Source: JAHCHG01 sp041745765
GTDB taxonomy: Bacteria; Acidobacteriota; Blastocatellia; Pyrinomonadales; Pyrinomonadaceae
Assembly (NCBI GenBank): GCA_041745765.1
Contig: JBGTIH010000097.1
Location: forward strand, 1 to 64,000
Length of the DNA stretch: 64,000 nucleotides
Direction of reading: 5' to 3'
In this document: piece by piece, positions 44,228 through 52,819 of the stretch
How positions within the stretch are numbered: the stretch's first letter is position 1
How the letters are laid out: the number at the start of each line of letters is the position of its first letter
Translations under genes and position numbers: made by a program
Notes under the pieces: generated by a model
What the model was told of the DNA's origin: nothing
Seen by the model: the letters and a program-made list of their open reading frames with translations, nothing else
Databases searched by the model: none

Positions 44228-44929
44228 TTACGAGTCAATCTGCGAAATCGCATTCGTTAGCGAACGAAAAATGTCGCGTCCGTCTTCCGAACCGAGCAGA
44301 TTTTCGCAGGCGCGTTCCGGGTGCGGCATCATTCCGATGACGTTTCGATCGAGATTGCAAATTCCCGCAATATTCGAGCGCGAACCGTTCGGATTAGCTT
44401 CTTCCGTAACCTCGCCGTTTTCGTCGCAATAGCGGAAAACGATCTGATTGTTTTCTTCAAGCTCATGAAAAGTCTTGTCGTCGCAGACATAATTGCCTTC
44501 GGCGTGGGCGACCGGAATTGACAAAACTTTTCCGCTCATCACTTCGCTCGTAAAAGGCGTATTTTCATTTTCGACCTTGATATTCACGTGCTTGCAGATA
44601 AAATGCAGATTTTTATTCCGCATCAGTGCGCCGGGAAGAAGTCCGGCTTCGCACAGAATCTGGAAGCCGTTGCAGATGCCGAACACGAATTTCCCTTGCG
44701 CGGCAAATTCTTTAACCGCCTTCATCACCGGCGAAAAACGCGCCAGCGCACCGGCACGCAGATAATCGCCGTAGGAAAATCCGCCAGGAACGATGACGGC
44801 ATCATAACCGCTCAGATCGGTTTCTTTATGCCAAACAAAATCAACCGGCTGACCGACGTGCTTAGAAATAACGTGATAAGCATCGTGATCACAATTTGAA
44901 CCGGGAAAAACTATTACTCCAAATTTCAT
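44228..44929 (-). CDS. purQ: Phosphoribosylformylglycinamidine synthase, glutaminase subunit
   Basis: A class I glutamine amidotransferase that supplies ammonia to PurL in the fourth step of purine synthesis. Landmarks: FPGSNCDHDAYHVISKHVGQ, VPGGFSYGDYLRAGALARFS, the nucleophile Cys in FVFGICNGFQILCEAGLLPG near residue 87, and the His-Glu pair near MMPHPERACE. 233 residues, as in the short PurQ group that works with PurS. It follows purS with the repeat at 44935 between. PurL is not in the window. Confidence 0.97.
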   Translation of the reverse strand: MKFGVIVFPGSNCDHDAYHVISKHVGQPVDFVWHKETDLSGYDAVIVPGGFSYGDYLRAGALARFSPVMKAVKEFAAQGKFVFGICNGFQILCEAGLLPGALMRNKNLHFICKHVNIKVENENTPFTSEVMSGKVLSIPVAHAEGNYVCDDKTFHELEENNQIVFRYCDENGEVTEEANPNGSRSNIAGICNLDRNVIGMMPHPERACENLLGSEDGRDIFRSLTNAISQIDS

Positions 44930-44934
44930 AAATT

Positions 44935-45008
44935 TAATGGTGAATGGTGAATGATGAATGATAAATGAAAGATTTAATTAACCATTCACCACTCACCTTT
45001 CACCATTT
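44935..45008. repeat. Heptamer-based inverted repeat (TGGTGAA type) between purS and purQ
   Basis: On the plus strand the left arm 44936-44960 reads AATGGTGAATGGTGAATGAT, and the right arm from 44981 to 45008 reads the complement with changes (CCATTCACCACTCACC). The period is seven bases. The right end reaches the purS stop TAA at 45007. Confidence 0.85.
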
Positions 45009-45252
45009 AAAAAACTATTTCTACTTTATAATCTTCAATTACAGGATTTGCCAAAACGTCTTTGGCAATTTTTTCCGCCGAAGTTTTTGCTTCTTCTTCC
45101 GACAGATTTGAATCGAGTTCGATCTCGAAATATTTGCCCTGCCGGATGTCTGCAACGCGTTCAAAGCCCAATAATTCAACCGAATGATGAATTGCCTTGC
45201 CTTGCGGGTCTAATACGCTCGGCTTTAATGTTACGTAAACTTTTGCTTTCAT
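45007..45252 (-). CDS. purS: Phosphoribosylformylglycinamidine synthase subunit PurS
   Basis: An 81-residue subunit that bridges PurQ and small PurL. Landmarks: KVYVTLKPSVLDPQGKAIHH, SVELLGFERVADIRQGKYFE, then SAEKIAKDVLANPVIEDYKV. It is the expected partner of purQ 78 bases downstream. The stop codon TAA lies on the edge of the repeat. Confidence 0.95.
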   Translation of the reverse strand: MKAKVYVTLKPSVLDPQGKAIHHSVELLGFERVADIRQGKYFEIELDSNLSEEEAKTSAEKIAKDVLANPVIEDYKVEIVF

Positions 45253-45388
45253 TATAATTTCCTCGAAATAAAATATAAATTCTTACGCAATTTCTTGTAA
45301 GATGCAACGTCTTTATGATAAATTCACGTAAATTGTTTTACATTGTAACCAAATTCAAATTTCGAATAAAAAGGAGATAAATTTAATT

Positions 45389-45805
45389 ATGCAAAATAAT
45401 GCCGGCAAAACTGCGCTTGGCTTAGATACAGGTATAGGTGTTTTAATTTGTTATTTCGGAAACCTGGCTTGCGGACTTCCGCTCGGATTAATTTATAGTA
45501 TTCTGGTTGTTGTTCAGGATAAAACGAATAAAGTCGCCCGTTTTCATGCTTTTCAAGCTTTATTTTGGATGATAGCTACTGTTATATTGACCATACCGAT
45601 TATTATTTTAGTTTTTGTTGGAATGGCTATTGACGCGGCGACCACAGGTTATCCGCTTTTCACAGGCGTGATTGGACTTGTTGTAACTATTCTTAGCTTA
45701 GCATTATTATACTTTGTCATTATGGCAGCAATCAAAGGCTTCGGCGGCGCAATTTACAAAATTCCGGTTATCGGAAACTTTGCCGAAAAATATGCCAACG
45801 GTTAA
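45389..45805 (+). CDS. DUF4870-like membrane protein
   Basis: A 138-residue membrane protein with about three hydrophobic segments: near residues 20-45 (LICYFGNLACGLPLGLIYSI), 60-80 (FWMIATVILTIPIIILVFVG) and 95-115 (GVIGLVVTILSLALLYFVIM). The polar loop DKTNKVARFHAFQALF is the hallmark of the DUF4870/Tic20-like group. AGGAG lies about ten bases before the ATG. Function unknown. It converges with purB and overlaps it by four bases. Confidence 0.8.
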   Translation: MQNNAGKTALGLDTGIGVLICYFGNLACGLPLGLIYSILVVVQDKTNKVARFHAFQALFWMIATVILTIPIIILVFVGMAIDAATTGYPLFTGVIGLVVTILSLALLYFVIMAAIKGFGGAIYKIPVIGNFAEKYANG

Positions 45806-47106
45806 TCGCTTTCAATTCCAAACACACGATTGAAAACTTTTTCCACATTTCGCAAATAGTGTTTCAGATCAAAGACGCGGCTGATCTCTTCGCTCGACAA
45901 ATGAGAAGAAATATCCGCGTCTTTCATTATTAATTCTTTATATTCGCCGCCTTCGTCCCAAACCTTCATCGCATTTCTCTGCGTGAAAACGTAAGCGTCT
46001 TCGCGCGAAATTCCCTTTTGCGTCAAAGCCAGCATCAATTGTCCGCTGAAGACCAAACCGCGCGTTAAATTCAGATTTTTCAGCATATTTTCGGGATAAA
46101 CGACCAGATTATCGAGCAGCGAAGTTGCTTTTGCAAGAATATAATCGAGTGCGGCACTCGAATCCGGCAAAACGATTCTTTCGGCGGACGAATGCGAAAT
46201 ATCGCGTTCGTGCCAAAGCGCGATGTTTTCCAGTCCGACAATCGTATTGGCGCGTATGGTGCGCGCCATTCCGCAGATTCTTTCCGAAAGAATCGGATTG
46301 CGTTTGTGCGGCATCGCACTTGAGCCTTTCTGTCCTGTTTTGAATTTTTCCTGCGCTTCTCTGACTTCCGTGCGCTGCCAATGACGAACCTGCAAAGCCA
46401 TTTTTTCGAGCGTTCCGGCAATAATTCCCAATGTGCAGAGATATTCGGCATAACGGTCGCGCTGAATGACCTGCGTCGAAATGTCCGCCGCTTTGATTCC
46501 GAGTTTCACGCAAACCCGCTCTTCGACATCCGGCGCGAGATGCGCAAACGCGCCGACTGCGCCGGAAATTTTGCCGACCGAAATCGTTTCCTTCGCGCGT
46601 TCGAGCCGCTCCCGATTGCGTTTCATTTCTGAAAACCAGAGCGCGAAGGTCATCCCGAAGCTCGTCGGTTCGGCGTGAATTCCGTGCGTTCTGCCGATCT
46701 GCGGCGTATCTTTGAATTCAAAAGCGCGCTTCTTTAAAACTTCCAAGAGCGCGTCAATTTTCGGCAATAAAACTTCGCACGATTCTTTCAAAAGCAGCGC
46801 GTTCGCCGTATCAACCACGTCCGATGAAGTCAGACCGAAATGAACAAAACGCGCCGATTCGCCAATGTTTTCCGCCAAATTTGTCGTAAAAGCGATGACA
46901 TCGTGATCGGTCGTTTTTTCGATTTCGTTAATGCGTTCAACCGTAAAAGCGGCTTTCGTCTTGATATTTTCTAAATCTTCGTCGGGAATAATTCCGTCTT
47001 CGTTATGAACTTCGCAAACGGCAATTTCTACATCGAGCCATTTTTGAAACTTGTTTTGAAGCGTCCAAATCGCGCCCATTTCGGGCAAGGTGTATCTTTC
47101 AATCAT
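45802..47106 (-). CDS. purB: Adenylosuccinate lyase
   Basis: Catalyses two fumarate-releasing steps of purine synthesis. The signature GSSAMPHKRNPILSERICGM near residue 260 is typical. Other landmarks: THGIHAEPTSFGMTFALWFS near 140 with the catalytic His, GLTSSDVVDTANALLL near 90, and SSAERIVLPDSSAALDYILA near 305. 434 residues, normal length. The 5' side abuts the repeat at 47118. Confidence 0.97.
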   Translation of the reverse strand: MIERYTLPEMGAIWTLQNKFQKWLDVEIAVCEVHNEDGIIPDEDLENIKTKAAFTVERINEIEKTTDHDVIAFTTNLAENIGESARFVHFGLTSSDVVDTANALLLKESCEVLLPKIDALLEVLKKRAFEFKDTPQIGRTHGIHAEPTSFGMTFALWFSEMKRNRERLERAKETISVGKISGAVGAFAHLAPDVEERVCVKLGIKAADISTQVIQRDRYAEYLCTLGIIAGTLEKMALQVRHWQRTEVREAQEKFKTGQKGSSAMPHKRNPILSERICGMARTIRANTIVGLENIALWHERDISHSSAERIVLPDSSAALDYILAKATSLLDNLVVYPENMLKNLNLTRGLVFSGQLMLALTQKGISREDAYVFTQRNAMKVWDEGGEYKELIMKDADISSHLSSEEISRVFDLKHYLRNVEKVFNRVFGIESD

Positions 47107-47117
47107 TATTTAATTTT

Positions 47118-47234
47118 AACGCAAAGATGCAAGGAGTTGCAGAGACACAAAGTATTTTTTTTCAATTCATCAGAATCAATCTGTTAATTCACTTTCCGAT
47201 TCTTCGCGGATTTGCGTCTCTGCGTCTTCGCGTT
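47118..47234. repeat. Inverted repeat of the AGACGCAGAG type upstream of purB
   Basis: Left arm 47118-47152 (AACGCAAAGATGCAAGGAGT and on) and right arm 47210-47234, whose complement reads AACGCGAAGACGCAGAGACG. The right arm lies inside the end of the AI-2E gene and encodes its residues near NIQREDAETQI. The same family occurs at 50826-50905. Confidence 0.8.
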
Positions 47235-48303
47235 GAATGTTTACTTCCTTTTTTTTATCATCTTTATCACCTAGAACATCCTGAATATAAAGCATTTGAA
47301 TCACAATTAACAAACCCGCAAGAATCGGAGTTGCTAAAACCAAACCCAGACCACCGACTAAAACTGCTAAACTCAATTGAAAGAAAATGGTCAAAGCGGG
47401 CGGAAGTTCAACTGTTTGGCGTTCGATCCAGGGCGTTACCAGATTTGACTCCACAAGTTGAATGCCGCTAAATAAACCGATGACATAAACAGCCGTCATC
47501 GGACTTTGGATAAATGCCAGCAAAATTGCCGGAATTGCTGAAAGAATCGGACCGAAATTTGGGATAAACGATAATAATCCGGCAATCAAACCGAGCGTCA
47601 AAGCCAGCGGAACACCGATAATCGAAAGCCCGATCCAGGTTAGAATGCCGATAAATAACATCGAACCGAATTTACCGATCAGCCACCAACGCAAAGTTTC
47701 ACCGACTTCCCCAACAACTTCTTCAACTCGCAGACGTTTGTTTTTTGGAAAAAGTTTGGTGAAACCGGTAATGTAAGTTTTCGGCTCGATTGCCAGATAA
47801 ACGGCTAAAAGAATTGTTATAAAGAAATTTGCAATCATTCCGGCAGTTGTTGAAAATAAACCGCCGACACCGGACAAAAAGCTCGCGTCATTGATTTTAT
47901 CAATAATTTCCTGTGTGCTTGGCAACTGATCAAGAACTGCTCTGCCCCACCCAAACTCTGAAAGATATTCTCCGAGATTCTCCAGAGAACGCGGTATTTC
48001 TACGCGCAAAAGTCTTCCCTGTTCGGCAACGCTTGGAGCAAGCAGCGAGATGCCTCCGGCTAAAAAGACGAGTAATAAAATGAAAATAATGACAACTGCT
48101 TTAGCTTCGCTGATCTTGACGTAATCATTAAGAATATCTGCCAGACCGCGCAAAAAAACCGCCAATAAAACGGCGGCAAAAGCAAGCATCAGAATATCAA
48201 TGACATAGCCGAAAACTAACACAGCCACAACTATCAGCGTTATTACGCCGCAAATTATCAAAAGACGTTTGATAAAATCTCGATTTTTCGTATCAATTTC
48301 CAT
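47176..48303 (-). CDS. AI-2E family transporter
   Basis: A 375-residue membrane protein with about eight helices: LLIICGVITLIVVAVLVFGY, AVVIIFILLLVFLAGGISLL, GMIANFFITILLAVYLAIEP, SMLFIGILTWIGLSIIGVPL, and LTIFFQLSLAVLVGGLGLVL. The family signature is the loop FIPNFGPILSAIPAILLAFI near residue 240. Members export or take up small molecules (AI-2, Na+/H+), and the substrate cannot be predicted here. The last about 25 residues, charged and repetitive, come from the repeat at 47210-47234. Confidence 0.92.
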   Translation of the reverse strand: MEIDTKNRDFIKRLLIICGVITLIVVAVLVFGYVIDILMLAFAAVLLAVFLRGLADILNDYVKISEAKAVVIIFILLLVFLAGGISLLAPSVAEQGRLLRVEIPRSLENLGEYLSEFGWGRAVLDQLPSTQEIIDKINDASFLSGVGGLFSTTAGMIANFFITILLAVYLAIEPKTYITGFTKLFPKNKRLRVEEVVGEVGETLRWWLIGKFGSMLFIGILTWIGLSIIGVPLALTLGLIAGLLSFIPNFGPILSAIPAILLAFIQSPMTAVYVIGLFSGIQLVESNLVTPWIERQTVELPPALTIFFQLSLAVLVGGLGLVLATPILAGLLIVIQMLYIQDVLGDKDDKKKEVNIQREDAETQIREESESELTD

Positions 48304-48625
48304 ATTTTTGTTTGCACTTTACCGAAAGCGGAAATATAGCGCATTAGTCAAAATCTTTCAAAACAATATGATTAAAACATAATCTGCGTGTCATCAATTT
48401 TAATATTATTCACAACTTCGGGAAATTTGTGTATAATCCGATTTAGTATTTGAAACTTTCAAATTTCTGCAATCTTTTTACAGTAGTTCTGCATCTACAT
48501 TTTTAGGATAGAAGCTGTTTATCTACGGTTGCAGTTCTCTATTTCAAAATAGTTTTGCAAACTTTGTATCATAAAAAAATCATTCCGATAAATCATTCTG
48601 AAAGTTCATTTTTTGTGGAGGAAAT
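48304..48625. other. Intergenic region of about 320 bp
   Basis: Divergent region between the AI-2E gene and the lectin gene. It is A+T-rich. No gene, hairpin or RNA is recognised; a TATAAT-like box (TGTATAATCC, 48431-48440) may be part of a promoter. Confidence 0.5.
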
Positions 48626-49426
48626 ATGTTTATAAAATCCAAATTTTTCCGGCTAATTTCGATATTTTGTATAGTTTTTTCGTTAGCGGTCTTCGCTTTT
48701 GCCGATACGATTCGTTTAAAGGACGGCAGCATCATTAAAGGCAAAATTGTCAGTTTTGACGGCGGAAAATTTGTCGTTTTGATTGATGACGGCACGCGCC
48801 GGCGAACGCTCAACTTTTCTGCCGATGAAGTCGAATCAATAGTTTTTGATTCAAGTTCGCTTCCGGCTTCAAATACGAATTCGACAATTTCGACAGAACC
48901 TTCTCCGCCAACTGTTCAAACCGATGGAAACTCCACAATTATCACCGTCGGTCAAAACAATCGAAACACCAATAATAATCCACCTTCAAACAATCCAAGA
49001 CCAACCACTCCGACCATAAATCAACCGGCGGAAAGAACTGTTATTACCGCCCAACCGATCACGATTAAAATTTCTGTGATGGCTGACAACACGTCAAACG
49101 GCTGGACAAATTCGGGCTGGGTTGTGCGAAAAGGTCAAAAAATCAGAATCAAGGGCAGCGGACGAGTTTCGCTCGGAAACGGACGGATGTCAAATCCGGG
49201 CGGTATTTCGTCGCTTCCGGATACTGATAAGTTGATGCAGAATAAACCGACCGGCGGTTTGATTGCCGTGATCGGTGCGGATAATAATGATTTTATCTTT
49301 ATCGGAAATTCCCACGAATTTACGGCAACGCGCGATGGCGATTTATTTCTCGGTGTAAATGAGGGAAATTTGAATGATAATTCCGGTTCTTTTGAAGTAA
49401 CAATCGAAATTGATCCGAATATCTGA
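48626..49426 (+). CDS. Exported protein with C-terminal LecA-like lectin domain
   Basis: A 266-residue protein. Signal peptide ends near residue 26 (IFCIVFSLAVFAFAD). Residues 27-75 are a small beta barrel (TIRLKDGSIIKGKIVSFDGG, LNFSADEVESIVFD). A low-complexity linker rich in Asn, Pro and Thr follows. Residues 150-265 match the PA-IL/LecA lectin fold: NGWTNSGWVVRKGQKIRIKG, GGLIAVIGADNNDFIFIG, and DGDLFLGVNEGNLNDNSGSF, with Asp and Asn residues that could bind calcium and sugar. It is likely a surface or periplasmic carbohydrate binder. A ribosome site GGAGG precedes the ATG. Confidence 0.75.
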   Translation: MFIKSKFFRLISIFCIVFSLAVFAFADTIRLKDGSIIKGKIVSFDGGKFVVLIDDGTRRRTLNFSADEVESIVFDSSSLPASNTNSTISTEPSPPTVQTDGNSTIITVGQNNRNTNNNPPSNNPRPTTPTINQPAERTVITAQPITIKISVMADNTSNGWTNSGWVVRKGQKIRIKGSGRVSLGNGRMSNPGGISSLPDTDKLMQNKPTGGLIAVIGADNNDFIFIGNSHEFTATRDGDLFLGVNEGNLNDNSGSFEVTIEIDPNI

Positions 49427-49518
49427 AACCAAATTCAAGCCGAATTTTATTACTTGATTATTTCCAACCAAAAGCCGAAGATAGGTATCTAACAGTGAAA
49501 ACTTAAAGAGGCAACCTT

Positions 49519-50775
49519 ATGAAATCCGTTTTAAATGGCAGTATTTCTAAATTTTTCGTTTTGGCTTTAGTGATTTTATTTACATTCAATTCACTTGCTT
49601 TTGCCCAATCGCGTCCGCAAAGACCTGATCCGAAAGGAAATGAAAAAGTCAACAAACGCCCGACTCCGAAAACCGAAGAGGAACTCCGCCAGGAAGAAGA
49701 ACAGCGAAAACTTGAAGAACTGCAAAGAAGTGCCGAAATTATTGAAGATATTATTGATATTAAAACTAATATCGTCAATGTTGATGCGGTCGTTTATAAC
49801 AAAAAAACTGGTCAGATTGTGACCGGCTTAAAACAGGAAAATTTCGGGATTTTTGAAAACGGTGTCAAGCAAGAAATCACGAGTTTTGCCACGCCGGAAG
49901 CTCCGATCACCGTTACGCTTGTTATGGAATACAGCAAATGGTCGGAAATCTTCGGTTATCAGCGCGGGATGGGCAGAGATTCGGGCAAGCTCGAAGTTGT
50001 TCGTCCGGTCGCTCATTTTCTTTCGCGTTTTATCAAACCGCCCGATGATTTCGCTTCTTTAATCGCTTTTGATATGCGCCCGACACCGATTACGGATTTT
50101 ACCAATGATCCCGAACGGATTCGCCGTTCAATTGATTTGCTTTTAAGAAATAGTCCGGCTTTTCGGGAAAATAATCTTTTTGATGCGCTTAAATTTGCGC
50201 TCGTCGGCGGTAAAGGTGATTCGGTTGTTCTGGAAAATTCACCGGAAAGATACCAGGAATACGGCGGAATGGTTGATATAAAAGCTAAACGCCGCGCCAT
50301 TATTCTGGTTGCTTCCGGCATTGACACATTCAGCAAAACTAATTACAGCGAAGCCCGCAAAATTATTCAGGAAGCCGGAATCCCGATTTATATCATCAGC
50401 ACCGGCAATTTCTTTTTCAAACTTTACGGCGACAATCTTCCCGCAACAGATTCGATTTCGGGTTTTCCGGGCAGATTAACATTTCTGCAAGCGACCAACA
50501 CGATGAACACATTTGCTAAAGAATCCGGCGGAATTCACTTTCAAATGACATTTGAAGGCGAAATTCCGAATTATTTAGACAGCATCAACACTTTGCTCAG
50601 AAATCAATACAGTCTTGCCTACAATGTCAATGAAAACAACAAACCCGGCGCAAGAAATAAAATCGAGGTAAAAGTTGATGTCAACGGCGACGGAGTTTAT
50701 GACGATAAACAGTTTGTTGTTCAGCATCGTCCGTTCTATTTTACGCCCAAAGAAGACAACAAAGGTAAAAAATAA
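49519..50775 (+). CDS. Exported VWFA-related protein, Acidobacterial type
   Basis: A 418-residue protein with a signal peptide (LALVILFTFNSLAFAQS). Residues about 80-330 match the VWFA-related domain almost restricted to Acidobacteria (TIGR03436): NIVNVDAVVYNKKTGQIVTG, LKQENFGIFENGVKQEITSF, LVMEYSKWS, ASLIAFDMRPTPITDFTNDP and RRAIILVASGIDTFSKTNYS. The metal-binding DxSxS pattern is altered (MEYSKWS). A Lys/Glu-rich segment lies near residues 35-70. Function unknown, exported. This gene is the best lineage marker in the window. Confidence 0.88.
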   Translation: MKSVLNGSISKFFVLALVILFTFNSLAFAQSRPQRPDPKGNEKVNKRPTPKTEEELRQEEEQRKLEELQRSAEIIEDIIDIKTNIVNVDAVVYNKKTGQIVTGLKQENFGIFENGVKQEITSFATPEAPITVTLVMEYSKWSEIFGYQRGMGRDSGKLEVVRPVAHFLSRFIKPPDDFASLIAFDMRPTPITDFTNDPERIRRSIDLLLRNSPAFRENNLFDALKFALVGGKGDSVVLENSPERYQEYGGMVDIKAKRRAIILVASGIDTFSKTNYSEARKIIQEAGIPIYIISTGNFFFKLYGDNLPATDSISGFPGRLTFLQATNTMNTFAKESGGIHFQMTFEGEIPNYLDSINTLLRNQYSLAYNVNENNKPGARNKIEVKVDVNGDGVYDDKQFVVQHRPFYFTPKEDNKGKK

Positions 50776-50825
50776 TTTTGGTTTGATTTTTATTTATTAC
50801 CGTGAGTATTTGATAGTGATTTTTC

Positions 50826-50905
50826 ACCGTAGAGACGCAGAGACGCAGAGTTTTTTTTAGCTGATTTGCTCAGTATTTAGTTTTTACTCTTTGCGTCTCT
50901 GCGGT
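50826..50905. repeat. Inverted repeat of the AGACGCAGAG type between convergent genes
   Basis: Left arm 50826-50850 (ACCGTAGAGACGCAGAGACG and on) and right arm 50887-50905, whose complement is ACCGCAGAGACGCAAAGAG. Both arms carry AGAGACGCA. A run of eight T residues after the left arm could help termination. The same family occurs at 47118-47234. Confidence 0.85.
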
Positions 50906-50938
50906 TTAATATTTCTTAACCATTACTCTATTTACATA

Positions 50939-52267
50939 TCAAATCCCGTAAATCTTTAATCTAAATTCATCGCCCGTCGTATAAATTTCGGCGCGGTTTC
51001 CGGAAAAAAGTTTTGATTGCCGCAAGATCATCGGCAAACCGCCGCGGGGAACATTTGTTCCATATTCGCGCCGCTTAAAGATTGCGGCAATCTGCGGATT
51101 TATTCTTTGCGTAATTCCGTAGCGAATCGCTTTTGAAGCCGGCGGCACAAAACCGCTTGTGCGGCGCGGATTAATGATTTCCAGCGCATTATCAAAAATG
51201 TTTATCTGCGTAATTCCATCACGCAAAGCTAAATCGCGGTGAATAAGCGCATTTATAATTCCTTCCCGGATTGAATAAAGATGGTAATTTTTTCTCGCCT
51301 GAACCGGTGAATTTTCCTCCGAAATTTGCTTTTTCGGCTTATATTTTTCCAAATCGCAATAGCGTTTGATAAATCGCATCGAAGATTCATAAAGTGTCAG
51401 GAGATTTCCGTTTAACTCAATTTCTTCAATAATCTCCGCATCAGTATTCTCGCCCGAAAAACGGGTTGCTTTGATGCCCGAACGCTTGATAATTTCACCG
51501 ACACGCTCATTTTTGCCGAAAAGCAGAACAGCGGCAACCGTCGGCGAAAACTCATCGCCGCTCCCGACCGCCATCAACAGATCGTTTTTCAGGAAATCGG
51601 CGGTTTGATAGAGGTTTCTGCCTAAAATCTCATCTTCAAAAGCATCGGCGAAACTCCATAAAATACCATCGTCGAAATCTTCTTCGGTCGCCGTTTGAAC
51701 CGGAATATTCTCAAATCTGGTTGGACGTATTTCGTCCAGCATATCGGACAATTCCTCACGCGTTGTTTCGCGTTTTTCCGCGCCGATGCGAATATAAAAT
51801 CTACCGTCTTTGGTGCGATATGGTCGCTTTTTCGCTTCTATTTCGAGAACAACGAGCCGCCGTCCGTTATCGAATGAAATGCAATCAAGCAACGGAACAA
51901 GAGGCGGATAAATCTCTTCGCGGCAAATTCGGACAATCTCTTCCTGCACGCCTTCAGGATTAGTCACACCTTCTACGCGCAGTTGATCGGAAACACCAAA
52001 AATCAACACGCCGCCGTCCGTATTGGCAAGCGCGATGATTTCCTGTGCGATTCGTTCAGGATTGGAAAGTTTTACTTTTAATTCGAGATATGTGTCTTCA
52101 CCGCCGCGAATCAGGCGCAGAAGTTCTGACCGCGTGGTCGGCGGTGCGGGCGTATTTAAAATGTATTCTTGAAAAGGGCGTTCACCGGCGGGTTCAAATC
52201 TCTGGCTTCGTCGGAATTTTTTTCGTGACATCAATTTCGGCGACTTATTTTTGTCAAGACGGCTCAT
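50939..52267 (-). CDS. AlbA_2 (Schlafen AAA-type) domain protein
   Basis: A 442-residue protein. Residues 45-165 form the AlbA_2 DNA-binding/ATP domain: EDTYLELKVKLSNPERIAQE, then IIALANTDGGVLIFGVSDQL and RFYIRIGAEKRETTREE. The second half has the HATPase-c_4-like region LYSIREGIINALIHRDLALR and INIFDNALEIINPRRTSGFV, followed by RKEYGTNVPRGG-type residues. The basic N-terminus (KKFRRSQRFEPAGER) may bind DNA. These proteins act as transcription regulators or in defence islands. Here no defence partner is adjacent, so regulation is more likely. Confidence 0.8.
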   Translation of the reverse strand: MSRLDKNKSPKLMSRKKFRRSQRFEPAGERPFQEYILNTPAPPTTRSELLRLIRGGEDTYLELKVKLSNPERIAQEIIALANTDGGVLIFGVSDQLRVEGVTNPEGVQEEIVRICREEIYPPLVPLLDCISFDNGRRLVVLEIEAKKRPYRTKDGRFYIRIGAEKRETTREELSDMLDEIRPTRFENIPVQTATEEDFDDGILWSFADAFEDEILGRNLYQTADFLKNDLLMAVGSGDEFSPTVAAVLLFGKNERVGEIIKRSGIKATRFSGENTDAEIIEEIELNGNLLTLYESSMRFIKRYCDLEKYKPKKQISEENSPVQARKNYHLYSIREGIINALIHRDLALRDGITQINIFDNALEIINPRRTSGFVPPASKAIRYGITQRINPQIAAIFKRREYGTNVPRGGLPMILRQSKLFSGNRAEIYTTGDEFRLKIYGI

Positions 52268-52345
52268 CGCCTGCCGCCCGAATACTTTTTTTAAGAAGTA
52301 CTACTGGAATTACAAACTACTTCTATTGAATCATTTCAGGCTCAA

Positions 52346-52407
52346 AAAGTAAAAGAGCCGAAAATCTGCAACGCAATGTTGCAAAAGATTTCCAGCTCTT
52401 TTACTTT
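52346..52407. terminator. Long nested hairpin, terminator of the thioredoxin-like gene
   Basis: Outer arms AAAGTAAAAGAGC (52346-52358) and 52395-52407 are exact complements over 13 bp. Inside, AAATCT pairs with AGATTT, and GCAAC with GTTGC around GCAAT. It lies 11 bases past the stop of the gene at 52418, but the outer arms are also A/T-rich in both directions. Confidence 0.65.
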
Positions 52408-52417
52408 GATTATTCGA

Positions 52418-52654
52418 TTACTTTAAATCTTCAATTGAAGCACCGAAATTTATATGAAACGATTGATCTCCGACAACGAGTGCCGGAACGGATTTCACAC
52501 CGGAATTTTCGGCTTCCTCTATTCGTCGCTTTTGTTCTCCGAGATGAACGTTTTCTACTTCAAATCGTTCCGGGTCAATCATATCCGCGACCATTTGTTC
52601 CGCATCGAGACAAACCGGACAGCCGGCATGATAAAAAATAGTTCTTGTTTTCAT
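52418..52654 (-). CDS. Small thioredoxin/glutaredoxin-like protein
   Basis: A 78-residue protein with a CPVC redox motif at residues 12-15 (FYHAGCPVCLDAEQMVADM). The cis-proline is in VKSVPALVVGDQSFHINFG. The size and layout match small glutaredoxin-like proteins. It is divergent from an HxlR regulator, with direct repeats in between, and a role in thiol stress response is plausible. Confidence 0.85.
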   Translation of the reverse strand: MKTRTIFYHAGCPVCLDAEQMVADMIDPERFEVENVHLGEQKRRIEEAENSGVKSVPALVVGDQSFHINFGASIEDLK

Positions 52655-52740
52655 TTGTTTTTTCCTCTCTCTTTAAGTTATTGTGTTGCTAAGTTTCTTT
52701 TAGCTTTTCAAGGAAAACATAACAAATTTAAAACCTCTTT

Positions 52741-52781
52741 GTAAGTAGGCACTTTTCGGTAAGTATGCTTACTTTTCGGTA
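52741..52781. promoter_or_regulatory. Operator candidate for the HxlR-type regulator
   Basis: ACTTTTCGGTA occurs twice (52751-52761 and 52771-52781), spaced by 20 bases, two helical turns apart. Between them, GTAAG (52759-52763) and CTTAC (52768-52772) form an inverted pair. GTAAGTA starts the block at 52741. It lies between the divergent redox gene and regulator gene. Confidence 0.6.
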
Positions 52782-52819
52782 TAAATTTAAATGACAAAAG
52801 GCTGAAAAAAAATTAAAAA

